A stretch of DNA of 64,000 nt from the NCBI GenBank assembly GCA_050249835.1, contig JBFWPT010000002.1:122229-186228 (forward strand). The letters are read 5' to 3'. The notes under the pieces were generated by a model that made no database searches, was not told the origin of the DNA, and saw only the letters and a list, made by a program, of their open reading frames with translations. Positions 1 to 8,496 of this stretch are shown here, piece by piece. The first letter of the stretch is position 1; each line of letters begins with the position of its first letter. This DNA is from Miltoncostaea sp050249835 (GTDB lineage: Bacteria; Actinomycetota; Thermoleophilia; Miltoncostaeales; Miltoncostaeaceae). The translations under genes and the position numbers were made by a program.

Positions 1-557
1 TCCGGCTGCTCATCAAGGAGTTCGAGCCCTCGTCCGGCTCCATCACCGTCGGCGGCCGCAACCTGCAGCAGCTCCGGCGCTCGAAGGTGCCGTACCTGCG
101 GCGCTCCATCGGGTGCGTCTTCCAGGACTTCAAGCTGCTCGCCGGCCGCACGGTCTACGAGAACGTCGCCTACGCGCTCCAGGTGATCGGCGACAACCCG
201 CGGAACATCCGTCGCAAGGTGCCGGAGATCCTGGCCCTCGTGGGCCTCTCCGAGAAGGCCGAGCGCTACCCCAACGAGCTCTCCGGCGGCGAGCAGCAGC
301 GCGTCTCGATCGCGCGCGCGTTCGTCAACCACCCGCGCCTGCTGATCGCGGACGAGCCGACCGGGAACCTCGACCCCGAGACGTCCATCGGGATCATGCA
401 GCTCCTGTACCGCATCAACCGCACCGGCACGACGGTCATCATGGCGACGCACGACCGCGAGATGGTCGACAAGATGCAGATGCGGGTCATCGCGCTCGAG
501 AACGGCAAGGTCGTGCGCGACCAGCGCCAGGCCTCCTACGCGCGGGCGGACAGCTAG
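1..557 (+). CDS. ftsE: Cell division ATP-binding protein FtsE (5' truncated)
   Basis: ATPase half of the FtsEX complex, which sits at the division site and activates peptidoglycan hydrolases. The reading frame is already open at base 3, so the gene begins outside the window; 184 residues are visible and the Walker A loop is missing only because of the window edge. What remains is typical: a Q-loop segment GCVFQDFKLLAGRTVYENV, the ABC signature LSGGEQQR, Walker B LLIADEPTGNLD and the switch histidine in MATHD. The motif spacing and the FQDFKLL stretch are those of FtsE rather than a generic ABC ATPase. ftsX follows after three bases. Identification is firm from motifs plus neighbour. Confidence 0.95.
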   Translation, partial: RLLIKEFEPSSGSITVGGRNLQQLRRSKVPYLRRSIGCVFQDFKLLAGRTVYENVAYALQVIGDNPRNIRRKVPEILALVGLSEKAERYPNELSGGEQQRVSIARAFVNHPRLLIADEPTGNLDPETSIGIMQLLYRINRTGTTVIMATHDREMVDKMQMRVIALENGKVVRDQRQASYARADS

Positions 558-560
558 ACC

Positions 561-1457
561 GTGAACCCCCGCTTCTTCGTGGCGGAGGCGCTCCGCTCCA
601 TCCGCGCCAACGCCGCCGTGTCGATCGCCGCGACGGTCACCGTGCTCATCGCGGTCTTCATCCTCGGCGCCTTCATCCCCTCGTTCCTCTACGTGCAGTC
701 CACCGTGGACTCGCAGAAGGAGCGGGTGGACATCAACGTGTTCATCTCGGACTCCGCGACGGTCCCGCAGGTGGAGGGGCTGCGCAGCCAGCTCACCGCG
801 CTGCAGGAGCGGGGCGAGGTCGAGACCTTCGTGTACGTCTCGAAGGACGAGGCCCTCGTGAAGCTCCGCGAGCGGCTCAACGACCCGTCCATCCTCGAGG
901 AGCTGCCGGGCAACCCGCTGCCAGCGAGCTTCGAGGTGAAGCCGACCGACCCGGCGCGCTCCGACGCGATCATCGCCCAGCTGCAGGACTCCCCGGCCAT
1001 CGACGCCGAGCTCGGGATCTCCTACGGCAAGGACGCGGCCGACCGGCTGCTCACCGTGGCGCGCTTCATCCAGTGGGCCGGCCTCGGGCTGATCTCCATC
1101 CTGCTCGTCGCGTCGATCCTGCTCATCGGCAACACCATCCGCCTGTCCATCTTCGCCCGCCGCCGCGAGGTGGAGGTCATGAAGCTGGTCGGCGCCACCA
1201 ACTGGTTCATCCGGTGGCCGTTCGTGATCGAGGGGATCATCTGCGGCCTGGTCGGCGCGGTCCTCTCCGTGCTGCTGCTCTGGGCGATCAAGGTGGGCGT
1301 GGTCGACACCTGGATCCGCGACGCCGACAGCGCCCTCACCCGCGACCAGGCGACGACGATCGGCTTCCCGCTGCTCGGCCTCATCCTGATCGTCTCGGGC
1401 GCCGCCGTCGGCGCGCTCGGCAGCGGCATCACGCTGCGCCGCTTCCTCAAGGTCTGA
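561..1457 (+). CDS. ftsX: Cell division protein FtsX
   Basis: Membrane partner of FtsE. 298 residues, the normal length for actinobacterial FtsX. One transmembrane segment at about residues 20-45 is followed by an extracellular domain (about 46-165), then three C-terminal membrane segments (about 168-200, 220-245, 268-290) separated by the short polar loop RRREVEVMKLVGATNWFIR, which is the FtsX-type coupling region. The GTG start is three bases after the ftsE stop, so the two are translated as one unit. The extracellular loop is expected to contact a cell-wall hydrolase, but no NlpC/P60 or M23 hydrolase gene lies directly downstream; a C-terminal processing protease follows instead. Confidence 0.95.
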   Translation: MNPRFFVAEALRSIRANAAVSIAATVTVLIAVFILGAFIPSFLYVQSTVDSQKERVDINVFISDSATVPQVEGLRSQLTALQERGEVETFVYVSKDEALVKLRERLNDPSILEELPGNPLPASFEVKPTDPARSDAIIAQLQDSPAIDAELGISYGKDAADRLLTVARFIQWAGLGLISILLVASILLIGNTIRLSIFARRREVEVMKLVGATNWFIRWPFVIEGIICGLVGAVLSVLLLWAIKVGVVDTWIRDADSALTRDQATTIGFPLLGLILIVSGAAVGALGSGITLRRFLKV

Positions 1458-1463
1458 GCCCGG

Positions 1464-1485
1464 GCGGGGCCCCGACCGGCCCCGC
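1464..1485 (+). terminator. GC hairpin after ftsX
   Basis: Perfect 8-bp inverted repeat (GCGGGGCC / GGCCCCGC) with a 6-base loop just after the ftsX stop. There is no U-tract, so it may only slow transcription or protect the 3' end. Confidence 0.35.
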
Positions 1486-1507
1486 GGGCGCCCCCGCGCG
1501 ACCGGGC

Positions 1508-1513
1508 TATCAT
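1508..1513 (+). promoter_or_regulatory. Possible -10 element before ctpA
   Basis: TATCAT stands out in a GC-rich spacer 30 bases before the protease start and resembles a sigma-70 -10 box. No convincing -35 is seen 16-18 bases upstream, so this is tentative. Confidence 0.25.
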
Positions 1514-1542
1514 CGGCGGACGCCCGTGCGAGCACACCAGCC

Positions 1543-2739
1543 ATGAGCCTCCGCCGGGTCCTGGCGATCCTCGCCGCCGTCGTGGTCGTCCTCGCCGTCT
1601 TCGTGGGCGGGGTGATCGTCGGCGGGCACGCCGAGGCGACGGGCCTCACGCGCCTCTCCGACCCCCTGCGCGGCATCCTGCTCGGCGACAGCGGCGAGGA
1701 CCTGCCCTCGCAGGTGCTCGACACGCTCCGCGACGAGTACTACGAGCCGATCGACGAGGAGAAGCTGCAGCGCTCCTCGGCCGACGCGATCGTGGAGGCG
1801 CTCGGCGACCCGTACACGGACTACCTGGACCCCGACGAGCTGGAGGCGCTGCGCCAGCGCAACGACGGGGCCTACTTCGGCGTGGGCCTGCAGGTGGCGA
1901 GCCGGGACGGGGTCACCGTCGTGACCCGCGTGTTCGAGGGCGGCCCCGCCGAGAAGGCCGGGGTGGAGGTCGGCGACCGGATCGTCTCCGTCGAGGGCGA
2001 GGCGACGAAGGGCAAGACCCTGGAGCAGGTGGTCTCGACGATCCGCGGGCCGGAGGGCACCGAGGTCACCATCGGCGTCGCGACCGGTGACGACCCGGAA
2101 CGGAGCCTCACCCTGGAGCGCGCCCGCATCCGCGTGCCGGCCGTGGAGTCGCGCGTCGAGAAGGCCCGCGGCGAGGCGATCGGCTACATGAAGCTGAGCG
2201 CGTTCACCCGGGGCTCCGCCGACGCCGTCCGCGAGGCGGTCACGAGCCTGCGCGAACGGGACGTCACGGGCCTGGTGCTGGACCTGCGCGGGGATCCGGG
2301 CGGCCTGGTGAACGAGGCCGTCGGCGTGTCCGGGGTCTTCCTGCCGGACGACACCGAGGTGGTGGTCACCGAGGGTCTCCATTCGCCCCGGAACGTGTTC
2401 CGCACCGACGACCAGCCCGCGGCGGGCGACCTGCCCCTCGTCGTGCTCGTCGACCGCAACAGCGCGAGCGCCAGCGAGATCGTCGCCGGCGCCCTTCGCG
2501 ACGCCGACCGCGGCACGCTGGTCGGCGAGCGCACCTTCGGCAAGGCCCTGGTGCAGAGCACCGTGCCGCTCCGCGACGGCGGCGCCCTCAAGCTCACCAC
2601 GGCCCGCTACCTCACCCCGAGCGGCTTCGACCTCGCCAAGCGCGGGCTGCCTCCCGACGTGAAGATCGTGGACGACCCGGAGACGCAGACCGACGAGGCG
2701 CTCCGCCGCGCCGTGACCCTGGCGGCAGCCGAGGGATGA
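1543..2739 (+). CDS. S41 family C-terminal processing peptidase (CtpA-like)
   Basis: Periplasm-facing serine protease of the Tsp/CtpA family that trims C-termini of envelope proteins. 398 residues: an N-terminal signal anchor (about 7-28), a PDZ domain (about 95-185, containing YFGVGLQVASRDGVTVVT), then the S41 fold. The Ser-Lys dyad is visible: Ser309 in NSASASE and Lys334 in TFGKALVQ, 25 residues apart as in E. coli Tsp. The ATG start at 1543 puts a clean hydrophobic signal at the N-terminus. It sits between ftsX and an RNase R-type gene, an arrangement seen in many Gram-positive genomes (ftsE-ftsX-ctp-smpB region). The substrate cannot be told from the sequence. Confidence 0.93.
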   Translation: MSLRRVLAILAAVVVVLAVFVGGVIVGGHAEATGLTRLSDPLRGILLGDSGEDLPSQVLDTLRDEYYEPIDEEKLQRSSADAIVEALGDPYTDYLDPDELEALRQRNDGAYFGVGLQVASRDGVTVVTRVFEGGPAEKAGVEVGDRIVSVEGEATKGKTLEQVVSTIRGPEGTEVTIGVATGDDPERSLTLERARIRVPAVESRVEKARGEAIGYMKLSAFTRGSADAVREAVTSLRERDVTGLVLDLRGDPGGLVNEAVGVSGVFLPDDTEVVVTEGLHSPRNVFRTDDQPAAGDLPLVVLVDRNSASASEIVAGALRDADRGTLVGERTFGKALVQSTVPLRDGGALKLTTARYLTPSGFDLAKRGLPPDVKIVDDPETQTDEALRRAVTLAAAEG

Positions 2740-4523
2740 GCCGCCGCGGGGGGCCCGATGCCGTGCTGGTGGCCGAGCTGGTGTCCGCCGGCCGGGGCGC
2801 GGCGGCCGAGCCGGCGTTCGAGCCGGGGCCGCGCGTCGCCCTGGCGAAGGGCGCCCGGGGAGGGGCCGGGGTCGGCGACCTGGTGACGGTCACGCTGCGC
2901 GGCCGCGCCGGCCGCGTCACGGCGGTCCACGGACCGGCCCGCTCGCCGCGCGCGGCCCTGCGGGCCCTGCTGGCGGCGGAGGGGCTGGAGCGGCCGTTCC
3001 CGCGCGCCGCCCTCGACGAGGCCGACGCGCTCGACGACTCGACGGTCCTCCGCGACCGCGGCCGCCGCGACCTGCGCGACCAGCCGGTCGTCACGATCGA
3101 CCCCGAGGGGGCGAAGGACCACGACGACGCGATCAGCGTCGCCCGGGAGGACGGCGGCGCCGTGCGCCTGTGGGTCCACATCGCCGACGTCGCCCGGTTC
3201 GTGGCCGCCGGCGGACCCCTCGACCGCGAGGCGGCGCGGCGCGGCAACTCGGTCTACGTGCCCGGGACCGTGGTGCCGATGCTGCCGCCGCGGCTGTCGG
3301 CGGACCTCTGCAGCCTGCGCCCGGGCGTGGACCGGGCCGCCGTCACGGCGGAGATGGTCGTCGCCCCCGACGGCACGGTCACCGAGACCCGCTTCGGCCG
3401 CTCCCTCATCCGCTCCGAGCGACGGCTCACCTACGGCGAGGCCGACCGGATCCTCGGCGGCGGGGGCATCGGCGACGCGGGCCTGGAGGAGCAGGTGCGG
3501 CTCGCGGGTGAGGTCGCCTCCCGTCTCCGCGCGGTGCGCATGCGGCGCGGCGCGCTGGAGGCCAGTTCCGGCGAGCCGGTCATCACATTCTCCGGCGACC
3601 GGATCGCGTCGATCCACCGGGAGGGCCAGACCCCGGCCCACTCGCTGGTGGAGGAGTGCATGATCGCGGCGAACGAGGCCGTGGCGCGCCACCTCATCGC
3701 CCGCGGGCAGCCGACGGTCTTCCGCCACCACGAGGACCCGGCGGGCTCGCGCATCGAGATGCTCTACGAGCAGCTCGCCGAGCTCGGCGTCGCCACGCCC
3801 CCGCTCGCCGACGGCCCGCTGGGGCCCACCGAGCGCCGCGCCGCCGCCGCGGCCGCCGCCGCGGCCGTCGGCCGCCACCTGGACTCCGGACGGGGCGGGC
3901 CGGTGCTGTGGACCCTGGTGCTCCGCGCCCTGCGCCAGGCGCACTACTCGCCGGACGAGGTCGGCCACTCGGGCCTCGCCAGCACGGCCTACCTCCACTT
4001 CACCTCGCCGATCCGCCGCTACCCGGACCTGCTCGTGCACCGCGGCCTGCTCGACGCGCTCGGCATCGGGGACGCGGGGCCCGAGCGGGCCGAGCTCGCC
4101 GCCGCCGTGCACTGCTCGGGCACCGAGCGGGAGGCCTCTGCGGTGGAGCGGCGCGCGGACGACCTCTGCGCCGCCTACCTGCTGCGTGACCGGCTCGCCT
4201 CCGACGGCGACATGGTCGTCGAGGGGCACGTGTCGGGCGTGATCGACGCGGGGCTGTTCGTGAGCTTCGGCGAGGTGTTCACGGGCTTCCTCGCCTCCCG
4301 GCGCCTCGAGGACGACCACTACCGCGCGGACGCGCTCGGCGTGCAGCTCATCGGCCAGGCCACCGGCCGGCGCATCCGCCTGGGCGATCCCATCTCCGCC
4401 CGCGTCGTGCGCGTGGAGCCCCTGCGCGGGCGGGTGGAGCTGGAGCCGCCGGAGGCCTCCGGCGACGGCCGCCGGCCGGGCGGCCACCGCCGCCGGGGCA
4501 GGGCGGGCGCCCGGCCGCGCTAA
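2736..4523 (+). CDS. rnr: RNase II/R family 3'-5' exoribonuclease
   Basis: Hydrolytic 3'-5' exoribonuclease. The RNB catalytic domain shows the metal-binding aspartates in DPEGAKDHDD (D122, D128, D130, D131, the same spacing as D201/207/209/210 of RNase II), the block STAYLHFTSPIRRYPDLLVHR, and a C-terminal S1 RNA-binding domain (about residues 495-575, GHVSGVIDAGLFVSFGEVFTG). At 595 residues it is shorter than classical RNase R because the N-terminal cold-shock domains are reduced. The ATG overlaps the protease stop as ATGA, so translation is coupled. The smpB gene follows 13 bases later; RNase R and SmpB-tmRNA act together in clearing stalled messages, which supports the rnr label. Confidence 0.9.
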   Translation: MSRRGGPDAVLVAELVSAGRGAAAEPAFEPGPRVALAKGARGGAGVGDLVTVTLRGRAGRVTAVHGPARSPRAALRALLAAEGLERPFPRAALDEADALDDSTVLRDRGRRDLRDQPVVTIDPEGAKDHDDAISVAREDGGAVRLWVHIADVARFVAAGGPLDREAARRGNSVYVPGTVVPMLPPRLSADLCSLRPGVDRAAVTAEMVVAPDGTVTETRFGRSLIRSERRLTYGEADRILGGGGIGDAGLEEQVRLAGEVASRLRAVRMRRGALEASSGEPVITFSGDRIASIHREGQTPAHSLVEECMIAANEAVARHLIARGQPTVFRHHEDPAGSRIEMLYEQLAELGVATPPLADGPLGPTERRAAAAAAAAAVGRHLDSGRGGPVLWTLVLRALRQAHYSPDEVGHSGLASTAYLHFTSPIRRYPDLLVHRGLLDALGIGDAGPERAELAAAVHCSGTEREASAVERRADDLCAAYLLRDRLASDGDMVVEGHVSGVIDAGLFVSFGEVFTGFLASRRLEDDHYRADALGVQLIGQATGRRIRLGDPISARVVRVEPLRGRVELEPPEASGDGRRPGGHRRRGRAGARPR

Positions 4524-4536
4524 CCTGTCCGGCCCC

Positions 4537-5025
4537 ATGGCCACGAAGAACAAGAAGAAGGGCGACGACCGCTTCAAGGACGTCGCGCAGAACCGCCGCG
4601 CGCTGCACGAGTACGCGATCACCGACCGCTTCGAGGCCGGGCTCGTGCTGCAGGGCAGCGAGGTGAAGGGCATCCGCGAGGGCGGGGCCACGATCTCGGA
4701 CGCCTACGTGCAGATCCGCGGCGGCGAGGCGTGGCTGGTCGGCGCCCACTTCTCCGACTACGAGAACGCCGGCTACGCGGGGCACGACCCGCGCCGCACG
4801 CGCAAGCTGCTGCTGCACCGCCGCGAGATCGAGCGGATCGCGCAGGCCCTCAACGAGAAGGGCCTCGCGCTGGTGCCGCTGCGGCTCTACTTCAAGGAGG
4901 GGCGCGCCAAGCTGGAGCTGGGCCTCGGGCGCGGCAAGACCCTCTACGACAAGCGTCGCTCCATCGCCGAGCGCGACGCCCGCCGGGACGCCGACCGCGC
5001 CGTGAAGGCGGTCCGCCGGCGGTGA
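4537..5025 (+). CDS. smpB: SsrA-binding protein SmpB
   Basis: RNA-binding partner of tmRNA in trans-translation. 162 residues with all family blocks: NRRALHEYAITDRFEAGLVL, QGSEVKGIREGGATISDAYV, the acidic-aromatic stretch HFSDYENAGYAGHDPRRTRK and the basic tail KRRSIAERDARRDADRAVKA that enters the mRNA channel. Its RNA partner, ssrA, is in the same window at 15436-15802 but not adjacent. The gene is the last recognised member of the ftsEX-ctp-rnr run, although a small NTF2-like gene overlaps its stop. Confidence 0.97.
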   Translation: MATKNKKKGDDRFKDVAQNRRALHEYAITDRFEAGLVLQGSEVKGIREGGATISDAYVQIRGGEAWLVGAHFSDYENAGYAGHDPRRTRKLLLHRREIERIAQALNEKGLALVPLRLYFKEGRAKLELGLGRGKTLYDKRRSIAERDARRDADRAVKAVRRR

Positions 5026-5405
5026 CCCCCTCCGGCCGGGCGGCGGTGGAGGAGTGGATCGCCGCCTACATCCGCCTCTGGCGCGCGGGCGCCGGCGAGG
5101 AGGACCTGCTCGGCATCTTCACCCCGGACGCCACCTACCGGCACTCGCCGCTCGAGGAGCCGGTGTCCGGCATCGCCGCGATCGCGGCCCGCTGGCGGGC
5201 CGAGACCGAGCCGGGGGAGCAGTGGACGCTCACCTCCGAGGTCGTCGCCGTCGAGGGCGCGACGGCGGTGGCGCGCCTCGACGTGCGGTACACGGCCCCG
5301 GAGGTGGTCCGCTACCTCGACCTCTGGGTGATGCGGTTCGCCCCCGATGGCCGCTGCGCGGCCTTCGAGGAGTGGTGGTGGGCCGACCGGCCGCCCGTCA
5401 CCTGA
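5022..5405 (+). CDS. NTF2-like (SnoaL-type) small protein
   Basis: 127 residues beginning at a GTG that overlaps the smpB stop (GTGA). The composition and the pattern WIAAYIRLWRAG...LLGIFTPDATYRHSP...ISGIAAIAARWRAE are those of the SnoaL/NTF2-like alpha+beta cone, a fold used by small isomerases, hydrolases and many proteins of unknown job. An acidic pair in the pocket (D and H of DATYRH) is visible. The 3' end overlaps the convergent DUF4091 gene by 8 bases. The function is not known and the pairing with smpB may be only a transcriptional convenience. Confidence 0.75.
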   Translation: MTPSGRAAVEEWIAAYIRLWRAGAGEEDLLGIFTPDATYRHSPLEEPVSGIAAIAARWRAETEPGEQWTLTSEVVAVEGATAVARLDVRYTAPEVVRYLDLWVMRFAPDGRCAAFEEWWWADRPPVT

Positions 5406-7923
5406 CGAGGCGCATGTTGCGCACGCGCAGGGTCACCTTCAGGTCGTGCCCGCCGCGCCACGGCTTCGGCACCGCGCTCTGGATGCCGAACCGCAGGTAG
5501 CGCACCGACGCCAGGCCGCGCAGGCCGGTCAGCTTCAGCCGCACGAGCTGGGTGCGGTTGCCGACGGCCACCTTGGTCGCGTTCCGGAAGTGGCCGCCCG
5601 GGGTGACGATGAGGTGGAAGGCGCGGTCGGCCGGCGGGCGGCGCAGCACCTCCGCCGTGAACTCGAGATAGCGGTACCGCGACCAGTTGCGGAAGGCGCG
5701 GCTCGCGCGGCCTGCGCGGCCCGTGGGGTAGCTCGCGTCGACCGAGGGCGAGACGTTGCCGCGGTAGACGACCTCGTCGCCGTCCGGGTGGTACCGGCGG
5801 CCGAGGGTCATCGTGACGGTCTGGCCACGGGTGCGCGCCCGTGCCGGCGCGATGCGCCCGGCGAACCGGGTGAGGCCGCCCGGCCGGATGACCGGGTCCG
5901 ATGCGCGCAGCGGCATCGGCGGGGTGACCACCGTGACCGGCCCGGGCTGGGCGAGGGCCGCGGCGTCCACGGGGACGGCCATCGGGTCGACCGCGCCGAC
6001 CGGGTCGCGGCTGACGGTGAGGCTCCCGGGGGACGGGCTGACGCCGGCCAGCGTCCAGCGCCCGCCGGCGTCCGTCACCGTCGAGAAGGCGCCGAAGCGG
6101 ACGACCGCGCCCTCCACGGGCATGCCGGCCAGGGAGGTGGAGCGGGCGCGCCGCGAGCGGGCGGCGCTGCCCGCGTAGACGACGCGGCCGGTGAGCACCG
6201 GCAGGGGCTGCGACGACAGGCGCGCGAGCACTGCGCGCCGGGCGCCGGCCACGGCGGCAGGGTCGGTCTGGACGACCGGCAGGTAGGCGGGACGCCCGTC
6301 GTCCGAGCAGCCGGTCGCCTTCCCGCCGTCGGAGCGGCCGGTGTACGGGGTGGCGACGCCCTCCATGATGCGGGCGTACAGGGCCGGGTCCACGCCCTCC
6401 AGCGCCGTCAGCAGGCTGTGGTCCTCGGCGCCGTCGCGCAGCGCCTCCAGGCGCAGGGAGCCGATCGCCGGCCGGGACGGGTCGCCGGTGGGGTAGACGA
6501 GGCTCGCCTCGCCGTTGCCGCCGATCGAGCCGCCGCGCCCGCAGGTGTCCGGCGCCTTCGTGTGGCTCAGGTACCACGGGTCGGCCCACGGGCTGACGTA
6601 GCTGTCGCCGCCCCAGTTGTTGAGGCCCCAGTAGAAGAAGCCCTGCACGCCCTCGCGCTTGGCGAGCCAGGCCATCACGCGCGGCTCGGTCGTCGGCTTG
6701 TCGATGAGGACGTTCGGCGTGTACCGCTGGGTGTCCGAGCCGTACGTGTACCACCACACCCGCTTGCCCTGGGCGCGGACCGCCTTGACGCCCGCCGGCA
6801 CCTTGAACAGGTCCCAGATCGGCGGCGCCCAGATGTCCACGGACCGGCCGATCGCCTTGAGGGCCTCGGGGTGGGGCGCCTCGGTGGCGAGCACCGGGAT
6901 GCGCGGCTGGGCGGACGCCAATTGGGCGGCCGCGCGGTTCAGGTGGGCGTAGGTCTTGGGGTTCGGCTCGTCCACCGGCAGGGCGAACGTGCGCCCGGCG
7001 GCCGCGGCGAAGCGGGCGGAGAAGTCGCGGGCGGCGGTGCGGCGCTTCGCCTCCTGCGCGTAGGCCCGGTCGTCGCCGCCGGCCTGCGGGAAGTTCGGCA
7101 GGAAGGGGACCTCGATCGCCGGGAAGCCCATCCCCAGGAAGGCGTCGAGGTTCGTGCCCCGCTTCGTGCCGAACGGGCTGTCGGCGTAGTCGAGTGCCCA
7201 GGTGCCCGGGTCCACCTTCGGCGCGGTGTGCGGCGGCTTGCCGGGGCTGACGCCGTGGGCCCGCAGCATCGGCAGCAGCGACGTGCGGACGCCCTCGACG
7301 AAGGCGGGGTCGTCCTCGCCGACGCCGGCGGACCTCGCGAGCTGGATCTGGTTGAGGCGCGCCACGATCGGGTAGCCGTCGCGGCTCGCGGTGACCGGCG
7401 CGACGTCGACGTGCAGCGGCACGCTCCCGGCCGGGCCCAGGTCGAGGGCGCCCGAGTAGCGGCCGGGCGCGGCGTCGGCGGGGACGTGCACGAGCGCGTA
7501 GACGGTCGTCGTCTCGCCGGCGGGGACGTCGATGCCGCCGTCGACCGGGATGAGCGGGTCCGGGTAGCGCCCGTCGCCCTGCAGCGCGCCGACGCCCGTG
7601 GAGGGACGGGTGAGGCGCACGTACCCGACGCGGTACAGGGAGATCCGCGAGGACGGGATCACCCCGGGGCCGGTCAGGTCGCCCGCGGACGGCGCCACGC
7701 GCAGCGGCACGTCGCTGCGGATCGCCACCTGCACGCCCTCGTACTCGTCGCGGGCGGCGCCCACGACGGCCTCCGCGGCGCCGTCGGCGGGGCGCGTGGT
7801 GGACGGCAGGATCGTGTGGCCGGGCGAGGCCGTCCAGGTCTCGGCGGCGTTCGCGGCGACGGGGGCCAGGCAGCCCGCCGCCAGGGCGGCGGCGGCGGCG
7901 ACGGCACGGCGGATGAGGCGCAA
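5398..7923 (-). CDS. Secreted DUF4091-type glycoside hydrolase-like protein
   Basis: 841 residues. A signal peptide is clear (RRAVAAAAALAAGCLAPVAA, cleavage near ANA-AET). The first ~190 residues are beta-rich, as in bacterial alpha-galactosidase/DUF4091 proteins. The middle part carries the DUF4091 hallmark FFYWGLNNWGGD...DPWY and GEASLVYPTGDPSRPAIGSL near residues 435-500, followed by RLEALRDGAEDHSLL. From about 575 to 640 there is a carboxypeptidase-regulatory-like beta domain (LTGRVVYAG...GRWTLAGVSPSPGSLTVSR); the last 200 residues are beta-rich and unassigned. It probably acts on an extracellular glycan, but the substrate is unknown. It is a single gene with no sugar transporter nearby. 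ATG start with the signal peptide immediately following. Confidence 0.8.
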   Translation of the reverse strand: MRLIRRAVAAAAALAAGCLAPVAANAAETWTASPGHTILPSTTRPADGAAEAVVGAARDEYEGVQVAIRSDVPLRVAPSAGDLTGPGVIPSSRISLYRVGYVRLTRPSTGVGALQGDGRYPDPLIPVDGGIDVPAGETTTVYALVHVPADAAPGRYSGALDLGPAGSVPLHVDVAPVTASRDGYPIVARLNQIQLARSAGVGEDDPAFVEGVRTSLLPMLRAHGVSPGKPPHTAPKVDPGTWALDYADSPFGTKRGTNLDAFLGMGFPAIEVPFLPNFPQAGGDDRAYAQEAKRRTAARDFSARFAAAAGRTFALPVDEPNPKTYAHLNRAAAQLASAQPRIPVLATEAPHPEALKAIGRSVDIWAPPIWDLFKVPAGVKAVRAQGKRVWWYTYGSDTQRYTPNVLIDKPTTEPRVMAWLAKREGVQGFFYWGLNNWGGDSYVSPWADPWYLSHTKAPDTCGRGGSIGGNGEASLVYPTGDPSRPAIGSLRLEALRDGAEDHSLLTALEGVDPALYARIMEGVATPYTGRSDGGKATGCSDDGRPAYLPVVQTDPAAVAGARRAVLARLSSQPLPVLTGRVVYAGSAARSRRARSTSLAGMPVEGAVVRFGAFSTVTDAGGRWTLAGVSPSPGSLTVSRDPVGAVDPMAVPVDAAALAQPGPVTVVTPPMPLRASDPVIRPGGLTRFAGRIAPARARTRGQTVTMTLGRRYHPDGDEVVYRGNVSPSVDASYPTGRAGRASRAFRNWSRYRYLEFTAEVLRRPPADRAFHLIVTPGGHFRNATKVAVGNRTQLVRLKLTGLRGLASVRYLRFGIQSAVPKPWRGGHDLKVTLRVRNMRLVR

Positions 7924-8142
7924 CCGGGGTCCTCTCCAGGGGGTGCGTACCCCCAGGGGATCGGCCCGGACGGGGGCCCTCCTGAGCGGATGCCCACATC
8001 GATGGGCACCGGCTCGACGAGCCAGGGCGGCGCCTCCGCGTCGCGGGCGCGGAGGCGATGGGGGCGGATTCGCCGCATCGTCATGGGGTTCACACGATGT
8101 CGGCGAGCCGCAGGCGCTTGTCCAGCCGCCCGAGCGCTCGGT

Positions 8143-8269
8143 GGGGCGATCGTCCCCCTGGTGCCGGCATGGCGCTTCGTCCCATCGGGCCGATTTTGAC
8201 GTCGTAACCTCTCCGTATCATCGGCCCGTGCACGCGGCGTCGCCACTGAGGGCCCTCTGATGCGGATGT
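8143..8269. repeat. 127-bp duplicated contig end, left copy
   Basis: Identical to 8370-8496 on the other side of a 100-N run. Exactly 127 bp is a usual maximum assembly k-mer, so this is best read as two contig ends that overlap by k and were scaffolded without merging. It ends inside the first codons of the downstream transporter gene. Confidence 0.9.
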
Positions 8270-8369
8270 NNNNNNNNNNNNNNNNNNNNNNNNNNNNNNN
8301 NNNNNNNNNNNNNNNNNNNNNNNNNNNNNNNNNNNNNNNNNNNNNNNNNNNNNNNNNNNNNNNNNNNNN
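8270..8369. other. Scaffold gap of exactly 100 N
   Basis: Placeholder gap. Because the flanks are the same 127 bp, the true sequence most likely has neither the Ns nor one of the copies (227 bp too long here). The whole stretch 7924-8486 otherwise contains no gene. Confidence 0.95.
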
Positions 8370-8496
8370 GGGGCGATCGTCCCCCTGGTGCCGGCATGGC
8401 GCTTCGTCCCATCGGGCCGATTTTGACGTCGTAACCTCTCCGTATCATCGGCCCGTGCACGCGGCGTCGCCACTGAGGGCCCTCTGATGCGGATGT
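8370..8496. repeat. 127-bp duplicated contig end, right copy
   Basis: Exact second copy of 8143-8269. This copy is continuous with the AI-2E family transporter gene and carries its presumed promoter and start codon. Confidence 0.9.
8421..8448 (+). promoter_or_regulatory. Candidate promoter of the membrane-protein operon
   Basis: An AT-rich dip before the start at 8487: TTTTGA (8421-8426) and TATCAT (8443-8448) are 16 bases apart; TTGACG (8423-8428) is a better -35 match but only 14 bases away. The same sequence occurs in the left duplicate at 8194-8221. Confidence 0.4.

Noticed and set aside
8260..8487. Short coding frames running through the N-run
   Set aside because: They exist only because N was translated; no real sequence supports them.
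8143..8496. Direct repeats as possible integration or attachment sites
   Set aside because: Exact 127-bp length, the exact 100-N spacer and the same pattern at a second site point to assembly, not recombination.
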